Positions 17,278 through 26,150 of a stretch of 64,000 nucleotides of DNA are shown here, piece by piece; position 1 is the first letter of the stretch; every line of letters starts with the position of its first letter. Source of the stretch: CAWAPS01 sp963783945 (GTDB lineage Bacteria > Actinomycetota > Acidimicrobiia > Acidimicrobiales > Palsa-688); NCBI GenBank assembly GCA_963783945.1, contig CAWAPS010000019.1, forward strand, positions 992,001-1,056,000, given 5' to 3'. Below the pieces are notes generated by a model that was not told the origin of the DNA, made no database searches, and saw only the letters and a list, made by a program, of their open reading frames with translations. Both the position numbers and the translations under genes were made by a program.

Positions 17278-17982
17278 GTGGTTAACGACAGCTTCGGCGT
17301 AAGAGCAGCGAACTCCAACGGGCGGGCCATCGTGTTCGTCCAAGGCGAGATAGACATGAGCGCCGGCCCGGCGATCCGTGATGCGCTGTCCACGGCCCAG
17401 CAGCACTCGCCCGATGTGATCATCGACGTGAGCGACGTAACCTTCATGGACTCCACCGGCATCAACGCCTTGCTGCGGGCCCACCGGCAAGTGCCACCCG
17501 GCGGAAGCCTTCGGGTCGTCGGTGCCACGTCAGCCGTCCGCAGGGTCTTCGACATCACCGGGGTATCCGAACTTCTCTTGCTCGAGCCGAACCGCCTCAC
17601 CTGGCAGCAGCTGACCTACTACACCAGCGGTTGGCGTCAATGGATGACCGACCAGACCACGACCAGCGGCGGGCCGATAGCGGAGATCATCGAGGTCGGC
17701 CCTCCCAGCGGCTGGGGCGGCCACAACGTCCGCTTCTCCCTGGAAAGCGAAGGGGAAACCAGACTCTACGACTCGCTCGACGAAGCCATGCGAGCCGCAG
17801 AACTGCTCGGCTCCCTCACACCGCAGGACATCGGAGGTGACCACCATGCTCCCTCCCCTCTGAAAGGCGAAAACGTTAAGTTCGGGCGTTCCAACGGCAG
17901 GGCAAATAGCGCCCAGGTGGCTCATCTTCCAGCTCGGCCAGGTCATCCGGCGGGCGCCATCCCGATCGTCCAGCAGCCCTGA
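17278..17982 (+). CDS. STAS-domain protein (anti-sigma factor antagonist-like) with C-terminal extension
   Basis: A 234-residue protein starting at GTG 17278 after GAAGGGAG. Residues 5-103 are a STAS domain (IVFVQGEIDMSAGPAIRDAL), with the phospho-acceptor loop FMDSTGINALL. Such proteins release sigma factors by binding anti-sigma kinases. Residues 105-180 (LTWQQLTYYTSGWRQWMTDQ, then FSLESEGETRLYDSLDEAMR) look folded but are not a domain I recognise. The remaining 50 residues are low in conservation signs. It could be a stress switch for the neighbouring heat-shock and envelope genes. No cognate kinase is in the window. Confidence 0.8.
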   Translation: MVNDSFGVRAANSNGRAIVFVQGEIDMSAGPAIRDALSTAQQHSPDVIIDVSDVTFMDSTGINALLRAHRQVPPGGSLRVVGATSAVRRVFDITGVSELLLLEPNRLTWQQLTYYTSGWRQWMTDQTTTSGGPIAEIIEVGPPSGWGGHNVRFSLESEGETRLYDSLDEAMRAAELLGSLTPQDIGGDHHAPSPLKGENVKFGRSNGRANSAQVAHLPARPGHPAGAIPIVQQP

Positions 17983-18379
17983 CCTGAACCGAACCGAACC
18001 GTACCGGTGGCGGGGCCAGCAGCGGAATCGGCCTGGCAACAGCGCTCCTTGGCGGCACAAGCCCGGGTTCATCACCGTCGGGCTGGTCCCCTGATCACAA
18101 CCGGGCAAGAGGGCGGGGCGAGCGGGCCGATGGTCAGGGAGTAGCGGTCGAGGTGGTCGTGGCCGAGCTCGCCCAGCCAGCCACCCGGACCTCGCCAGTC
18201 TCCGATATTCAGCCGTGGATGCTGATCAACTGCTCCGGCTGCCTGAACGCAGGCCAGATCGAAGACGTCTCGCTGATGATGCCGGACGCCAGCTGGAGTG
18301 GTGGCAGCCGCCGTCGGTCTCGCCTACTAGGCGTTGCCGCCGTGCTCCGCGCCGGCCAAGGACCCTCGTCAACGTGACC
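17983..18379. other. No gene recognised
   Basis: About 400 bases after the STAS gene. GC-rich frames on both strands lack recognisable domains. DNA here may derive from the downstream end of the broken oxidoreductase at 18380. Confidence 0.4.
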
Positions 18380-18786
18380 TCCTTCACCGTGCACACCTCC
18401 ACCCCCGCTTACGGGCTGGTATCAGGCCTTCAAGGTCGCCCGGCGAGAACTCAACGATTAGCTTCGTCTGGCGCTGCGCGGCATCGGCGTGGACCTCCGG
18501 CGCCAAGTCGGCGGCCCGCACCAGGTAGTGCAACATCCCGCACGGCAATCGGCTGGATCCGGTTGTGCACCCAGCGGGGCGTCACCATCGCCGGTAGCCG
18601 CTCGGTCAGGTACCGCAACATCTCGAAGCTGGCCGACCCCGAACCAATGATCACCGCCGCCTGCAGCACCGTGGCAGGAACGCCGGACCCGAGCAGCACC
18701 CGGCCTACCTCAGCCCGCGATGCCAGATGCGGAGAGAGACGGGCGGCGTCAGGAACTATGCCACCCAGGTAGACGAGTCTCCCCAC
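18380..18786 (-). pseudogene. NAD(P)-binding NmrA/epimerase-like remnant
   Basis: Residues 1-85 of the minus-strand frame from 18786 match the middle of actinobacterial NAD(P)H-binding SDR-like proteins: RLVYLGGIVPD, LSPHLASRAEVGRVLLGSG, then FEMLRYLTERLPAMVTPRW and RIQPIAVRDV. After RDV the family sequence shifts frame (LHYLVRAADLAPEV). The Rossmann N terminus is absent upstream; instead a plus-strand hydrophobic stretch (PLLWIIVIAAILWIFARRG, ending near 18875) lies there. This is a truncated and frameshifted gene. Confidence 0.55.
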
Positions 18787-19082
18787 ACTGGTCGCCGCGG
18801 CGGCGGCATCCTCTGCTGTGGATCATCGTCATTGCAGCCATATTGTGGATCTTCGCTCGCCGCGGCCGCTGGTAGAAACGGGACCCTTCACCGCCGGGCA
18901 GTTACCAGCCCTTCCAGGTTGGGCCCGGCCCGCGCCGGGCACCCACTCGCTGCTGACGTGAAGACGTCGGGGACCGGACCCGGCGCGCCCGTGGCCGCCG
19001 CGTGTGCAGGCTGCGCTCCGATGTTGGCATCACTGAACATCAGCATGTTTGACGTGCTATTGAACATCAGCCCCAATCGACG

Positions 19083-19670
19083 GTGGTTGGACGTCACTTC
19101 GGCGGGTATAGGCAAGTCGTGGACAATGACGCCGTGGCCGTGCTCGAAAAAGACCACTCGACCGTGCAGCATCTCTTCTCCAGGGTGAGCCGCCAGGACG
19201 AAGACCGCCCTGCGATCCTCAAGGAGCTGCTGCGCACTCTGTCCGCGCACGTGGCGGCCGAAAAACAGCTGCTCGTGCCGGTCCTACGCCAGCACGGTGA
19301 CGAGGGAAAAGCCCTCGCCGACGAGCTCGGTGATGATCACCACGCCATTGAGAAACTGGTCGTGCTGGTGGAGCGACGCAAGGTCAACTCGCCGGACGTC
19401 CCGGACCTTGTCACCGAACTCTTGGACATCACGGATCGCCATATTGCCCGAGCCAACGGACGCCTGTTCGGATTCCTGCGGGAGAGGGTCGACCCGGCCG
19501 AACTGGCCGAACTGGGCGAGGCGTTGCGCTCGGATGAGGTGCAACTGCACTCCCATCCTCATCCTCACCTCCCCGACACCGGGCCCCTCGCCGTTGTGAG
19601 CCGCAAGGCGGCCGCGCTGTTCGACCGTGGCCGGGACTCCACAGCCGATCTCAATCGGTCCAGTTCCTGA
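19083..19670 (+). CDS. Hemerythrin HHE-domain protein
   Basis: A protein of about 183-195 residues with a hemerythrin-like four-helix bundle: VLEKDHSTVQHLF (helix 1), HVAAEKQLLVPVL (helix 2), DDHHAIEKLVVLVE (helix 3), HIARANGRLFGFL (helix 4). These proteins use two iron ions to sense or store oxygen or NO. In the last helix the family pattern H-x-x-x-E is H-x-x-x-A-N, so one iron ligand is missing. A histidine-rich tail segment (HSHPHPHLPD) follows. GTG 19083 or GTG 19119 may be the start; the second fits the family N terminus. Confidence 0.78.
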   Translation: MVGRHFGGYRQVVDNDAVAVLEKDHSTVQHLFSRVSRQDEDRPAILKELLRTLSAHVAAEKQLLVPVLRQHGDEGKALADELGDDHHAIEKLVVLVERRKVNSPDVPDLVTELLDITDRHIARANGRLFGFLRERVDPAELAELGEALRSDEVQLHSHPHPHLPDTGPLAVVSRKAAALFDRGRDSTADLNRSSS

Positions 19671-20158
19671 CCTCTGAGCCGATGGCTGCTGCGGTTGCGA
19701 GCGGCCCCCAGCGATCTGGCTGTACCGTCCGTTAGAGAATGGAGGACAGGCCACAGGGAGGCGATCTCCCACCAAGCGACAAACTCCGCACCAACCAGGG
19801 GTCGTCGGGGGGGGTCGACAACGAGCTCACCTGCCCGGCACGAGCCCGTCGACCCCCGGGAAGCTCCGGCGAGGGAGCCCAACGTTCTGGCCCGCCTGGG
19901 GTTCCTTTGTGATCGGATGGTCGGGCGTTGGAGGCGTGTCGAGTGGTCGAGTTGACGGCCGACGTGGAGGCAGCGCAGGCATTGGCGTTGCCGATATCGG
20001 CGTTGAGGACGATCTCGTCTGGAGGCTTGATGACCGAGCCCGACTTTCCGTTTGTGGCGGCCGGTCGGGGGGTAGAGCAGCCTCGTCGAGGTGGTACGGC
20101 CGCGACGTCAAGGTTGAACGGCGGCAACACATGCCGCAAAGGGCACTGAGGAGGCGCC
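19671..20158. other. No gene recognised
   Basis: About 490 bases between the hemerythrin and the holin-like gene. A long arginine/serine-rich minus-strand frame covers it and the following genes; I treat that as a shadow. The promoter of the envelope operon should lie near the right end, but I could not pick clear boxes. Confidence 0.4.
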
Positions 20159-20659
20159 ATGGCCACCAACCCAGCCGAACCGGCAGAGTCGGTGAGTTTG
20201 GCGCCTCTCATCGTCGACCAACCCCGGCAGCCTGGGCGACGAGCGACGCCTGATAGTGAGGAGTCCGACGAGAAGACCCTGGCCGAGCTACTGAAGGACC
20301 TATCCGAGCAGACAACCAACCTGGTCCACCAGGAAGTCGAACTGGCCAAAGCGGAGATGTCGGTCAAGGGCAAGCTTCTGGCCGCGGGCGCGGCCCTCTT
20401 CGCAGCGGCGGGTGTCCTCGGGTTCCTGGCCGTGGCCGCCCTAGTCGCTTGCGCCATCGCGGGGCTGTCCGAGGCGCTGCCGGTGTGGTTGGCGGCCTTG
20501 ATTGTGGCCGTAGTGCTGGGCGGGGTGGCAGGAATCCTGGCTTTGGCCGGCAAGAGCGAGATGCAACGGGGATCACCGCCGGTGCCCGAGGAGGCCCTGG
20601 AGAGCACGAAGGAGGATGTGGAATGGCTGAAGACCCAGGCCAAATCCGCGAAGCCATAG
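20159..20659 (+). CDS. Actinobacterial holin-like membrane protein (Phage_holin_3_6 family)
   Basis: A 166-residue protein: polar N terminus, an amphipathic helix (LAELLKDLSEQTTNLVHQEV), then two membrane segments (about 79-103 and 110-131) and a charged tail. This is the Phage_holin_3_6 family, chromosomal and abundant in actinobacteria; despite the name no lysis role is known. ATG 20159 follows GAGGAGGCGCC. It overlaps the DUF3618 gene by 37 bases and heads a four-gene envelope cluster with DUF3618, DUF4235 and a YtxH-like gene. Confidence 0.85.
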   Translation: MATNPAEPAESVSLAPLIVDQPRQPGRRATPDSEESDEKTLAELLKDLSEQTTNLVHQEVELAKAEMSVKGKLLAAGAALFAAAGVLGFLAVAALVACAIAGLSEALPVWLAALIVAVVLGGVAGILALAGKSEMQRGSPPVPEEALESTKEDVEWLKTQAKSAKP

Positions 20660-20994
20660 AGCAGACGCGCGCCGACATCGGCGAGACGGTGCAGGCCATC
20701 GGCGATAAGGCCGACGTCAAAGGGCGGGCGGCCCAGAAGGCGGCGGCCCGCCGCGATCAGCTCAAGGAGACGTCGAGCCAGGCTCAAATCAAACTGGCCG
20801 AGATGGGCCGTCAGGTCCAACGCAGCCTGCCCGATGCGGCCCGCCCCGTGGTCACTGCCGCCGCCGAGGGGGTCGAGGCGGGGGCGTCGGGCGCCAAGAT
20901 GGTCTGGAGGCGACAGCGCTGGCTGGTGTGGGCGACCGCTGCAGCGGCCGGTCTTGTCGTCGTGGCCCGGCTCTTCCGGCGGGAGCACGACTGA
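20623..20994 (+). CDS. DUF3618 family protein
   Basis: A 123-residue protein. The start MAEDPGQIREAIEQTRADIG carries the DUF3618 signature, and ETVQAIGDKADVKGR follows. A helical stalk continues and a single membrane segment (about 101-117) ends in RRE. ATG 20623 lies inside the holin-like gene, after GGAGGATGTGGA. Function is unknown; the family is nearly always beside holin-like and DUF4235 genes, suggesting one membrane complex. Its stop overlaps the next start (TGATG), so translation is probably coupled. Confidence 0.88.
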   Translation: MAEDPGQIREAIEQTRADIGETVQAIGDKADVKGRAAQKAAARRDQLKETSSQAQIKLAEMGRQVQRSLPDAARPVVTAAAEGVEAGASGAKMVWRRQRWLVWATAAAAGLVVVARLFRREHD

Positions 20995-21260
20995 TGCTCA
21001 AGCTGGTTTACAAGCCCATGGGGATGGTGGTGAGCGTGCTGGGCGGTTTGGCTGCCAGCGTCCTCTTCAAGCGGGTGTGGAAGCTCGTCAATGGTGAGGA
21101 CGAAACTCCGACCGCCACCCAGCGGCATCGGACTTGGAGCGAAATACTGGTGGCGGCGCTGCTACAGGGGGCCATTTTCGGATTGGTCAAAGCGGCCGTC
21201 GACCGAGCCGGGGCCGCCGGTTTCGAACGGGCCACCGGGGCCTGGCCAGGTGACGAATAG
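20994..21260 (+). CDS. DUF4235 family membrane protein
   Basis: An 88-residue protein with two hydrophobic stretches (MVVSVLGGLAASVLFKRVW and ILVAALLQGAIFGLVKAAVD) separated by a polar loop containing DETPTATQRHRTW. This is the DUF4235 pattern. The ATG overlaps the DUF3618 stop by one base. Function is unknown; context implies an envelope-stress role with its neighbours. Confidence 0.88.
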   Translation: MLKLVYKPMGMVVSVLGGLAASVLFKRVWKLVNGEDETPTATQRHRTWSEILVAALLQGAIFGLVKAAVDRAGAAGFERATGAWPGDE

Positions 21261-21472
21261 CACACTTGTTTCTAGAAACGCGGCCGCGGGTACTAGTTCA
21301 GCGTCATCCTGGCGGCGTACGGAAGAAACTATTAGGACGAGTAGGGCGCCCTCGGCGAGCAAGCCGAAAGAGACTTGAGCACGAGCCCCAGGTTGAGATA
21401 GGACGCCCGAGAACAATCAGAAAAACGAGGGGCCAGGGCGTCGAACAGGACCTCGAAAAGGAGTGGTGAGAA

Positions 21473-21910
21473 ATGCGGAAAAGCATGTTTCTGGTGGGCG
21501 CCGGCATCGGTTTCATCCTCGGATCCCGAAGCGGTCGTGGCCCATACCAGCAGATGGAGTCCACGGTGCGCGAAATCACCCGCCGCCCCGAAGTCCACGA
21601 CAAGGTCGAACACGTCAAAGACACAGCCAAGGACCAAGCGGCGGCGGCCGCGCAGAAGATGGGTTGGTCACGGGCCACAACCAGCGACAGCCCCGTCACT
21701 CCGCCCGCCCCGACACCCCAGTCCTACGCCGACCCTCAAGACCTGCAGTTCAGCACCGCCGCGGCCCGGAAAGAAGAGATCGTCGACGACCTCCTCGCAC
21801 AGGGCGTGCCCCCCGCCGACATGGAACAAAAGGAAGAAGAGCTACGTGAAACCGGGGCGTTGCCCGAGCCGCCCGCCGGGAACAAGGCGAAACCAACCAA
21901 AAACGGCTGA
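21473..21910 (+). CDS. YtxH-like protein
   Basis: A 145-residue protein starting MRKSMFLVGAGIGFILGSRS, the N-terminal membrane segment and glycine motif of YtxH-like proteins, followed by a helical stalk (EVHDKVEHVKDTAKDQAAAA). A second, conserved-looking helix region comes near the C terminus (ARKEEIVDDLLAQGVPPADM). AAAAGGAG precedes ATG 21473. It is probably a membrane-anchored stress protein; its role is unknown. It closes the holin-like/DUF3618/DUF4235 cluster after a 212-base gap. Confidence 0.75.
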   Translation: MRKSMFLVGAGIGFILGSRSGRGPYQQMESTVREITRRPEVHDKVEHVKDTAKDQAAAAAQKMGWSRATTSDSPVTPPAPTPQSYADPQDLQFSTAAARKEEIVDDLLAQGVPPADMEQKEEELRETGALPEPPAGNKAKPTKNG

Positions 21911-21973
21911 CCGCACACTCGGCGGCCATCACGGCCGGTCGCAAGGAACAATACGACGGAGACAGAGGTCACG

Positions 21974-22141
21974 GTGACGAAACCAAAAGACGACAATGGC
22001 GGCGACAGGGCCGGCCCGGGTCCTACCACTGAGGCCCACGAGTCGACACGGCCAACCCCGCCCACAGGTGCAGGAAAGGTTGGTCACCCGACCGGCGTGG
22101 ACCAGGCAGCCGAGAACCGCGAGAACGACCCACCGGCGTGA
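21974..22141 (+). CDS. Small hydrophilic protein, 55 residues
   Basis: A GTG-started frame of 55 codons rich in Gly, Pro, Asp and Glu (VTKPKDDNGGDRAGPGPTTE), with no hydrophobic core. It looks disordered. I do not recognise a family. Its stop overlaps the next start as GTGA, the usual sign of a coupled gene pair, which is the main reason to believe it. It may be a stress-related disordered protein or a chance frame. Confidence 0.4.
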   Translation: MTKPKDDNGGDRAGPGPTTEAHESTRPTPPTGAGKVGHPTGVDQAAENRENDPPA

Positions 22142-22353
22142 CGACCCTTCGAGCCGGAGTCCTCTTCGACGTAGACGGGACGCTCGTCGACACCAACTAT
22201 CTCCACACCTTGGCCTGGTCTCGAGCCCTTCGCGACGTGGGCGAGTGGGCCCCCATGAACGCCATCCACCGGCTGGTCGGAATGGGCGGCGACCAACTCG
22301 TCCCAAAGCCAGCGGGACCTTCTTCACTTCGTCCCCCCGCTCAGTTCGGGTAG
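22138..22353 (+). pseudogene. HAD-family phosphatase, N-terminal fragment
   Basis: The first 57 codons are the start of a HAD-superfamily hydrolase of the phosphoglycolate phosphatase type: GVLFDVDGTLVDTNYLHTLA with both catalytic aspartates, then NAIHRLVGMGGDQLVP. Homology stops at about 22310; lysine and second aspartate motifs (III and IV) are missing and the frame ends at 22353. The gene was cut by deletion or rearrangement. GTG 22138 overlaps the preceding small gene. Confidence 0.65.
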
Positions 22354-22628
22354 CTTGCTAGAGGCGCTTGAGGGATTCAATGGCGACGCCTCCACGATCC
22401 GACCCTTAGCGAGCTGTCGGCCGGGTTGGATCGCCTTGAACGGGCCCTCGAATGAGACAGTTCGCTCGAAGAGGTCGGACCCAACCGCGCCGGTTCGCAA
22501 ATCAGTCACGCGAACGCGGTCCACTGGACTGCTATGGCAATTCCTACGCGGCTTCGAAACATCACCTGTCGTCACCCATCAAGCGCCGCGGTGGCCCCGG
22601 GACCGCAGGCTGACCCCGAAAAGTGGCG

Positions 22629-24005
22629 TCAGCTGGAGGGGGCGATGTTCTGGTTGAGGTGGAACAGGTTGTCGGGGTCGTAGGTGCGTTTGATGGCTAG
22701 TAGCCGTTCGTAGTTGCCTTTGTAGTTATCCTTGATCCGTGAGCGGTCGTCGTCGTCCATGAAGTTGATGTAGCCGCCTGGCTCGGAATGGGGGGCGGTG
22801 GCCGCGTAGTAGTCCCGAACCCACTGGACGCGCTCGCCATCGACTGCGGGGTCGGACCACGAGGCCAGGATTACGGTGGCGAAGTTGGCGTCACGGTAGG
22901 CGAAAGCGGTCGCATCGGCGCCGACGCGATGGCAGGCGCCGTTGATGGGGTAGAGGTGCATGGTGGCACTGACCTCGGGCACATTGGGACCGTGGTTTAG
23001 GTGGGCGTCGATGGCGGCGTCGGTCAGTTCGGTCACGAAGTTACCCTTCCAATAGGCCCGGATGCCCTTGGGGTAGAGGGCATCGAAGGCCGAGTTCAAC
23101 GCCGGGTAGGGCATCGGTCCCACCAGCTCGGCCACCCTCGGAGCCAGGTCTCGGAACGGTTTCATGGCGTTCTCGCCTTGATCCAGCGGCCCCGACCAGT
23201 GGACCACGGCGATACAGAACGTGTCGCCGTGACGGTCCTCTGGGATGAACGGCAGGGGCGGGGCGATCTGGAAGGCCGGGAAACAGCCGTACGCCTCGGG
23301 GGCGTCTTTGATGAAATCCCGGTAGAACCGAAACAGGTCCCGAGCGTGGTCCAGTTCGTAGAAGAACAATCCCACGTACACGTCGTTGACCGGGTGCAAC
23401 TGGAACTCGAAGGACGTGACCACCCCGAAGTTGCCGCCACCGCCGCGCAGGGCCCAGAACAAATCGTCGTTCTCGTGCCCGCTGGCGGTTCGGACCTGAC
23501 CGTCGGCGGTGACCACCCGGGCCGAGAGCAGGTTGTCGAGAGTGAGGCCATAGCCCCGGGCCAGATGGCCGATCCCGCCGCCCAGAGTGAGCCCGGCCAC
23601 ACCGGTGGTCGAGATGATCCCGCCGGTGGTGGCCAACCCGTAGGCGTGGGCGGCGTAGTTGAAATCACCCCAGGTGGCGCCACCTCCCGTTCGAGCCGTC
23701 CGAGCGGCCGGGTCCACGTCTAGATACCGCATCAGCGAAAGGTCGATCACGACCCCACCGTCATTGGTGCCGAAACCGGGAGCGCTGTGCCCACCGCCCT
23801 TGACCGACAAGTCCAGTCCGGCGTCGCGGGCGAAGTTCACCGCCCCGATCACGTCCGCGGTCTGCTCCGCCCTGATGATCACCGCCGGGCGCTTGTCGAA
23901 CATGCCGTTGTGGACGGCCCGGGCCTCGTCGTAGCCGGGATCGGAGGAGGTGATGATTGGTGCTCGTACCTGCTCACGCAGCTCGCTGATGGTTGGTTTG
24001 GTCAT
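22629..24005 (-). CDS. FAD-binding oxidoreductase, berberine-bridge-enzyme family
   Basis: A 458-residue flavoprotein. Residues 35-205 form the PCMH-type FAD domain, with SVKGGGHSAPGFGTNDGG holding His-73, the usual covalent FAD ligand, and GVAGLTLGGGIGHLARGYG. The cysteine of bicovalent members is absent. The C terminus carries the BBE tail (NYKGNYERLLAIKRTYDPDN, then LFHLNQNI). It oxidises an alcohol, sugar or similar small substrate and passes electrons to oxygen. ATG 24005 has GGGAGG 5-10 bases upstream. It is monocistronic and intact, unlike its surroundings. Confidence 0.92.
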   Translation of the reverse strand: MTKPTISELREQVRAPIITSSDPGYDEARAVHNGMFDKRPAVIIRAEQTADVIGAVNFARDAGLDLSVKGGGHSAPGFGTNDGGVVIDLSLMRYLDVDPAARTARTGGGATWGDFNYAAHAYGLATTGGIISTTGVAGLTLGGGIGHLARGYGLTLDNLLSARVVTADGQVRTASGHENDDLFWALRGGGGNFGVVTSFEFQLHPVNDVYVGLFFYELDHARDLFRFYRDFIKDAPEAYGCFPAFQIAPPLPFIPEDRHGDTFCIAVVHWSGPLDQGENAMKPFRDLAPRVAELVGPMPYPALNSAFDALYPKGIRAYWKGNFVTELTDAAIDAHLNHGPNVPEVSATMHLYPINGACHRVGADATAFAYRDANFATVILASWSDPAVDGERVQWVRDYYAATAPHSEPGGYINFMDDDDRSRIKDNYKGNYERLLAIKRTYDPDNLFHLNQNIAPSS

Positions 24006-25169
24006 GTCGTCCTCCCCGTCTAGTTTCCTGTACCCGACGACCGAAACGAGGCACCGCACACACATACACGCGCCGTCCCCTCGCAGCGGAACCTCGAGGC
24101 CCACCGATCAGCCTCCGGCTCGATGCGGAGAACGATCGTTCCTTCAGCCAACTGCAGCGAGGCGGACCCTCAGGGCTCATGACCGGCAGGGTGGTTGCGG
24201 AAAGCCGGCCCACAGTCATGAGCTTGTTTTCATGCCCCAGCGCGTCCGTGGCCACAACCCAGAGGCGATCTCCTGTCGTTCTTCGCCAGCGATTCTTCAG
24301 TTGATTCACGTGGAATGATGGCGAGAAGGCCCACAGTTCCTCTTCGTGCGGTAGAGCCTCAAGCGGTTTCGCGTCGCCATGACGTAACACGCTTATCGCT
24401 AGTTGGACACGAGCGCTGTTTCCGCTTAAGGCCACAGCCTGGCTCCCTTGCGGCGCGCCAACCTATTTCATTTCGTCAAGCGATTTGACCAACATAACCG
24501 ACGACTACCGAAACCTCAGGCATCGTAACTCCCAATTCGGCTCAGCGCAAGTGACGAAATGTCAGGCTCGATCCGTTCGTCTTCGCCGGCTTCGTTTGCA
24601 ACCTGGATCGACCGTACACATATAACTCAGATATAATCAAGATCAAGGATTGTTGCTGTCGCTAATGGATCTAACAGGTGCTATTGCTCGTATTACCGAC
24701 TCAGTATCGACACTGCAAGCCTCAACCACCTCTTCCCGCCCCTTCGAGTCCCGCAAGGACGGCGCGGCGGCACGCGCAGATGATCAGTTCTGGCGCGACG
24801 TCGTCGGCGCCACTGGCACCATCTGTAGGGCCTTGGTCATTCGTCGCCGACAGACTCACCAGATGGATCGATGACGTTGGATCGGCGCCCGTCCGTGTGG
24901 AGGCCGACTCGGGAGTGGGCTGACCGCAGTAGGTGGGCGATCGCTGCCATGATCCTTCTGTTGGCGGTCGGCCCGGTTTTGGGAACGATCGGTGGTGGGG
25001 GGTCCGGCTAGTTGATCTGACCCAGCCGCTCAAAGACGCCCTGCTCATGGCGCCGGATCCATCGATCTGCACTTGGCCAGACTCCACGAGACACTTTGAC
25101 GCGTAGCGCTAATCAGAAGTTCTGCGTCGTCTGTCTCGCGCACTGCCAGGTCACCAGGTCATCAAGGTT
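24006..25169. other. Gene-poor, relatively AT-rich stretch
   Basis: About 1.16 kb without a supported gene. A 153-codon minus-strand frame (24435 to 23974) has no recognisable domain. The DNA between about 24440 and 24700 is less GC-rich than its surroundings. A promoter-like pair, TTGCAA at 24596-24601 and TATAAC at 24621-24626 (19-base spacer), with a TATAAT at 24632, points right but no gene follows. Confidence 0.45.
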
Positions 25170-25576
25170 CTAGCGAACAGGGAGATCTTGTTGTCTCAGT
25201 CCGTACAGCTGATTTAAAGGTTCAGCCACCTCGTTTGCCGGAATCACTAGGCCCTCTCCCACAGGCAGGAGTCGAATTTCACTCGGCAAGATGGATACGG
25301 CAGACCGCTGGTTTCCTCGATAGAAGGGGTTCCGAACCCGCCGACTCGATCGCGGCCGACGGTTCGCGTCCGGAAGAACTGGAAGATTCGCAGGTCCGTC
25401 TCCGTGAGTTCGAAACCGAGTCGGGTAAGTCGAAAACCTGGAAGCACCAGGACAACAAGAGACAAAACCAGATACAAAGCGCCGAAACGGGGGCTAGTAA
25501 GAGGACCGGTGACCAGATGGCAAACAGCCGACCAGAATCCGACCGCCTCCACGGTTGAAGCCTCGCAAACCGGCAC
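25170..25576 (-). pseudogene. Small membrane PH-like protein with a frameshift
   Basis: The frame from about 25576 has a membrane segment (FGALYLVLSLVVLVLPGF), then RLTRLGFELTETDLRIFQFF and RTRTVGRDRVGGF, typical of short actinobacterial bacterial-PH-domain proteins. Near 25345 the frame slips, and the sequence continues in another frame as RNPFYRGNQRSAVSIL, then GEGLVIPANEVAEPLNQLYG, to a TAG at 25170. Joined, the two give about 130 residues. Function is unknown. Frame joining is my inference. Confidence 0.42.
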
Positions 25577-25601
25577 GTCCGAGTGCCGTGGCTACGACCT
25601 A

Positions 25602-26150
25602 TTGTCGCCGTCGCGATCGCGGCTCGGGTGGACGTGGCCGAGGAGCCCAAGGCGCCTGGACCTAGTGGCGTTCGACACCGACCGACCTGTGATCGCTAGC
25701 CATGGCCGGCTGACAGTCGATGAAGTCGCCCGGCTCGTTTCGACGAGCTCCGACCGGGAATCGCGTGCATCGACTCGCCGTCGGGCTGGTCGCAGTCGGG
25801 ACGGAGTCGGCAGGCCGAGCGGGAATTAACCCGGTTGCGCATCTCCGCCTATGCTACCGGGGCCGATCCCAGCGATCACAGATTTTCCCGGTGGATGCGG
25901 GTGGGCTTCTCCGTCTTTGCGGCGGTGACGAACCGCGATCCACCGTTTCGCGGTGTGACCCAACTGGCCGGTCTCCAGAGGGGTTTCCGAACGCGTCGGC
26001 GGTGTTTCTGGCCGGCAGAGCAAGATCGAACGAGGAATCGAAACTGGAGTTTCGTACGCAGGTCCTGTGGGCGCAAGGAGTGGATTGCGGGCCGCTGCCC
26101 GAGATCGATCGGGTCGATGCGGACCTTGGTCCTCAACACCGCCAAGGCCG
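25602..26150 (+). pseudogene. DUF429 family gene broken by several frameshifts
   Basis: Four pieces in changing frames spell a DUF429 protein. They are ARVDVAEEPK; then RLDLVAFDTDRPVIASHGRL and TVDEVARLV; then CIDSPSGWSQSGRSRQAERE, LTRLRISAYATGADPSD and FSRWMRVGFSVFAAV; then FPNASAVFLAGRARSNEESK, LEFRTQVLWAQGVDCG and LPEIDRVDA. DUF429 is a predicted RNase H-like nuclease fold of unknown role. The order and spacing match a whole protein of about 210 residues up to its last part. At least three frame changes make translation impossible. It is the clearest multi-hit pseudogene in the window. Confidence 0.62.

Noticed and set aside
20159..20659. Holin-like gene as evidence of a prophage
   Set aside because: No capsid, terminase or lysin genes nearby, and this family is chromosomal in actinobacteria beside DUF3618/DUF4235.
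24650..24874. Possible 74-residue protein in the AT-rich stretch
   Set aside because: No recognisable domain, weak start context, and composition unlike neighbouring genes.
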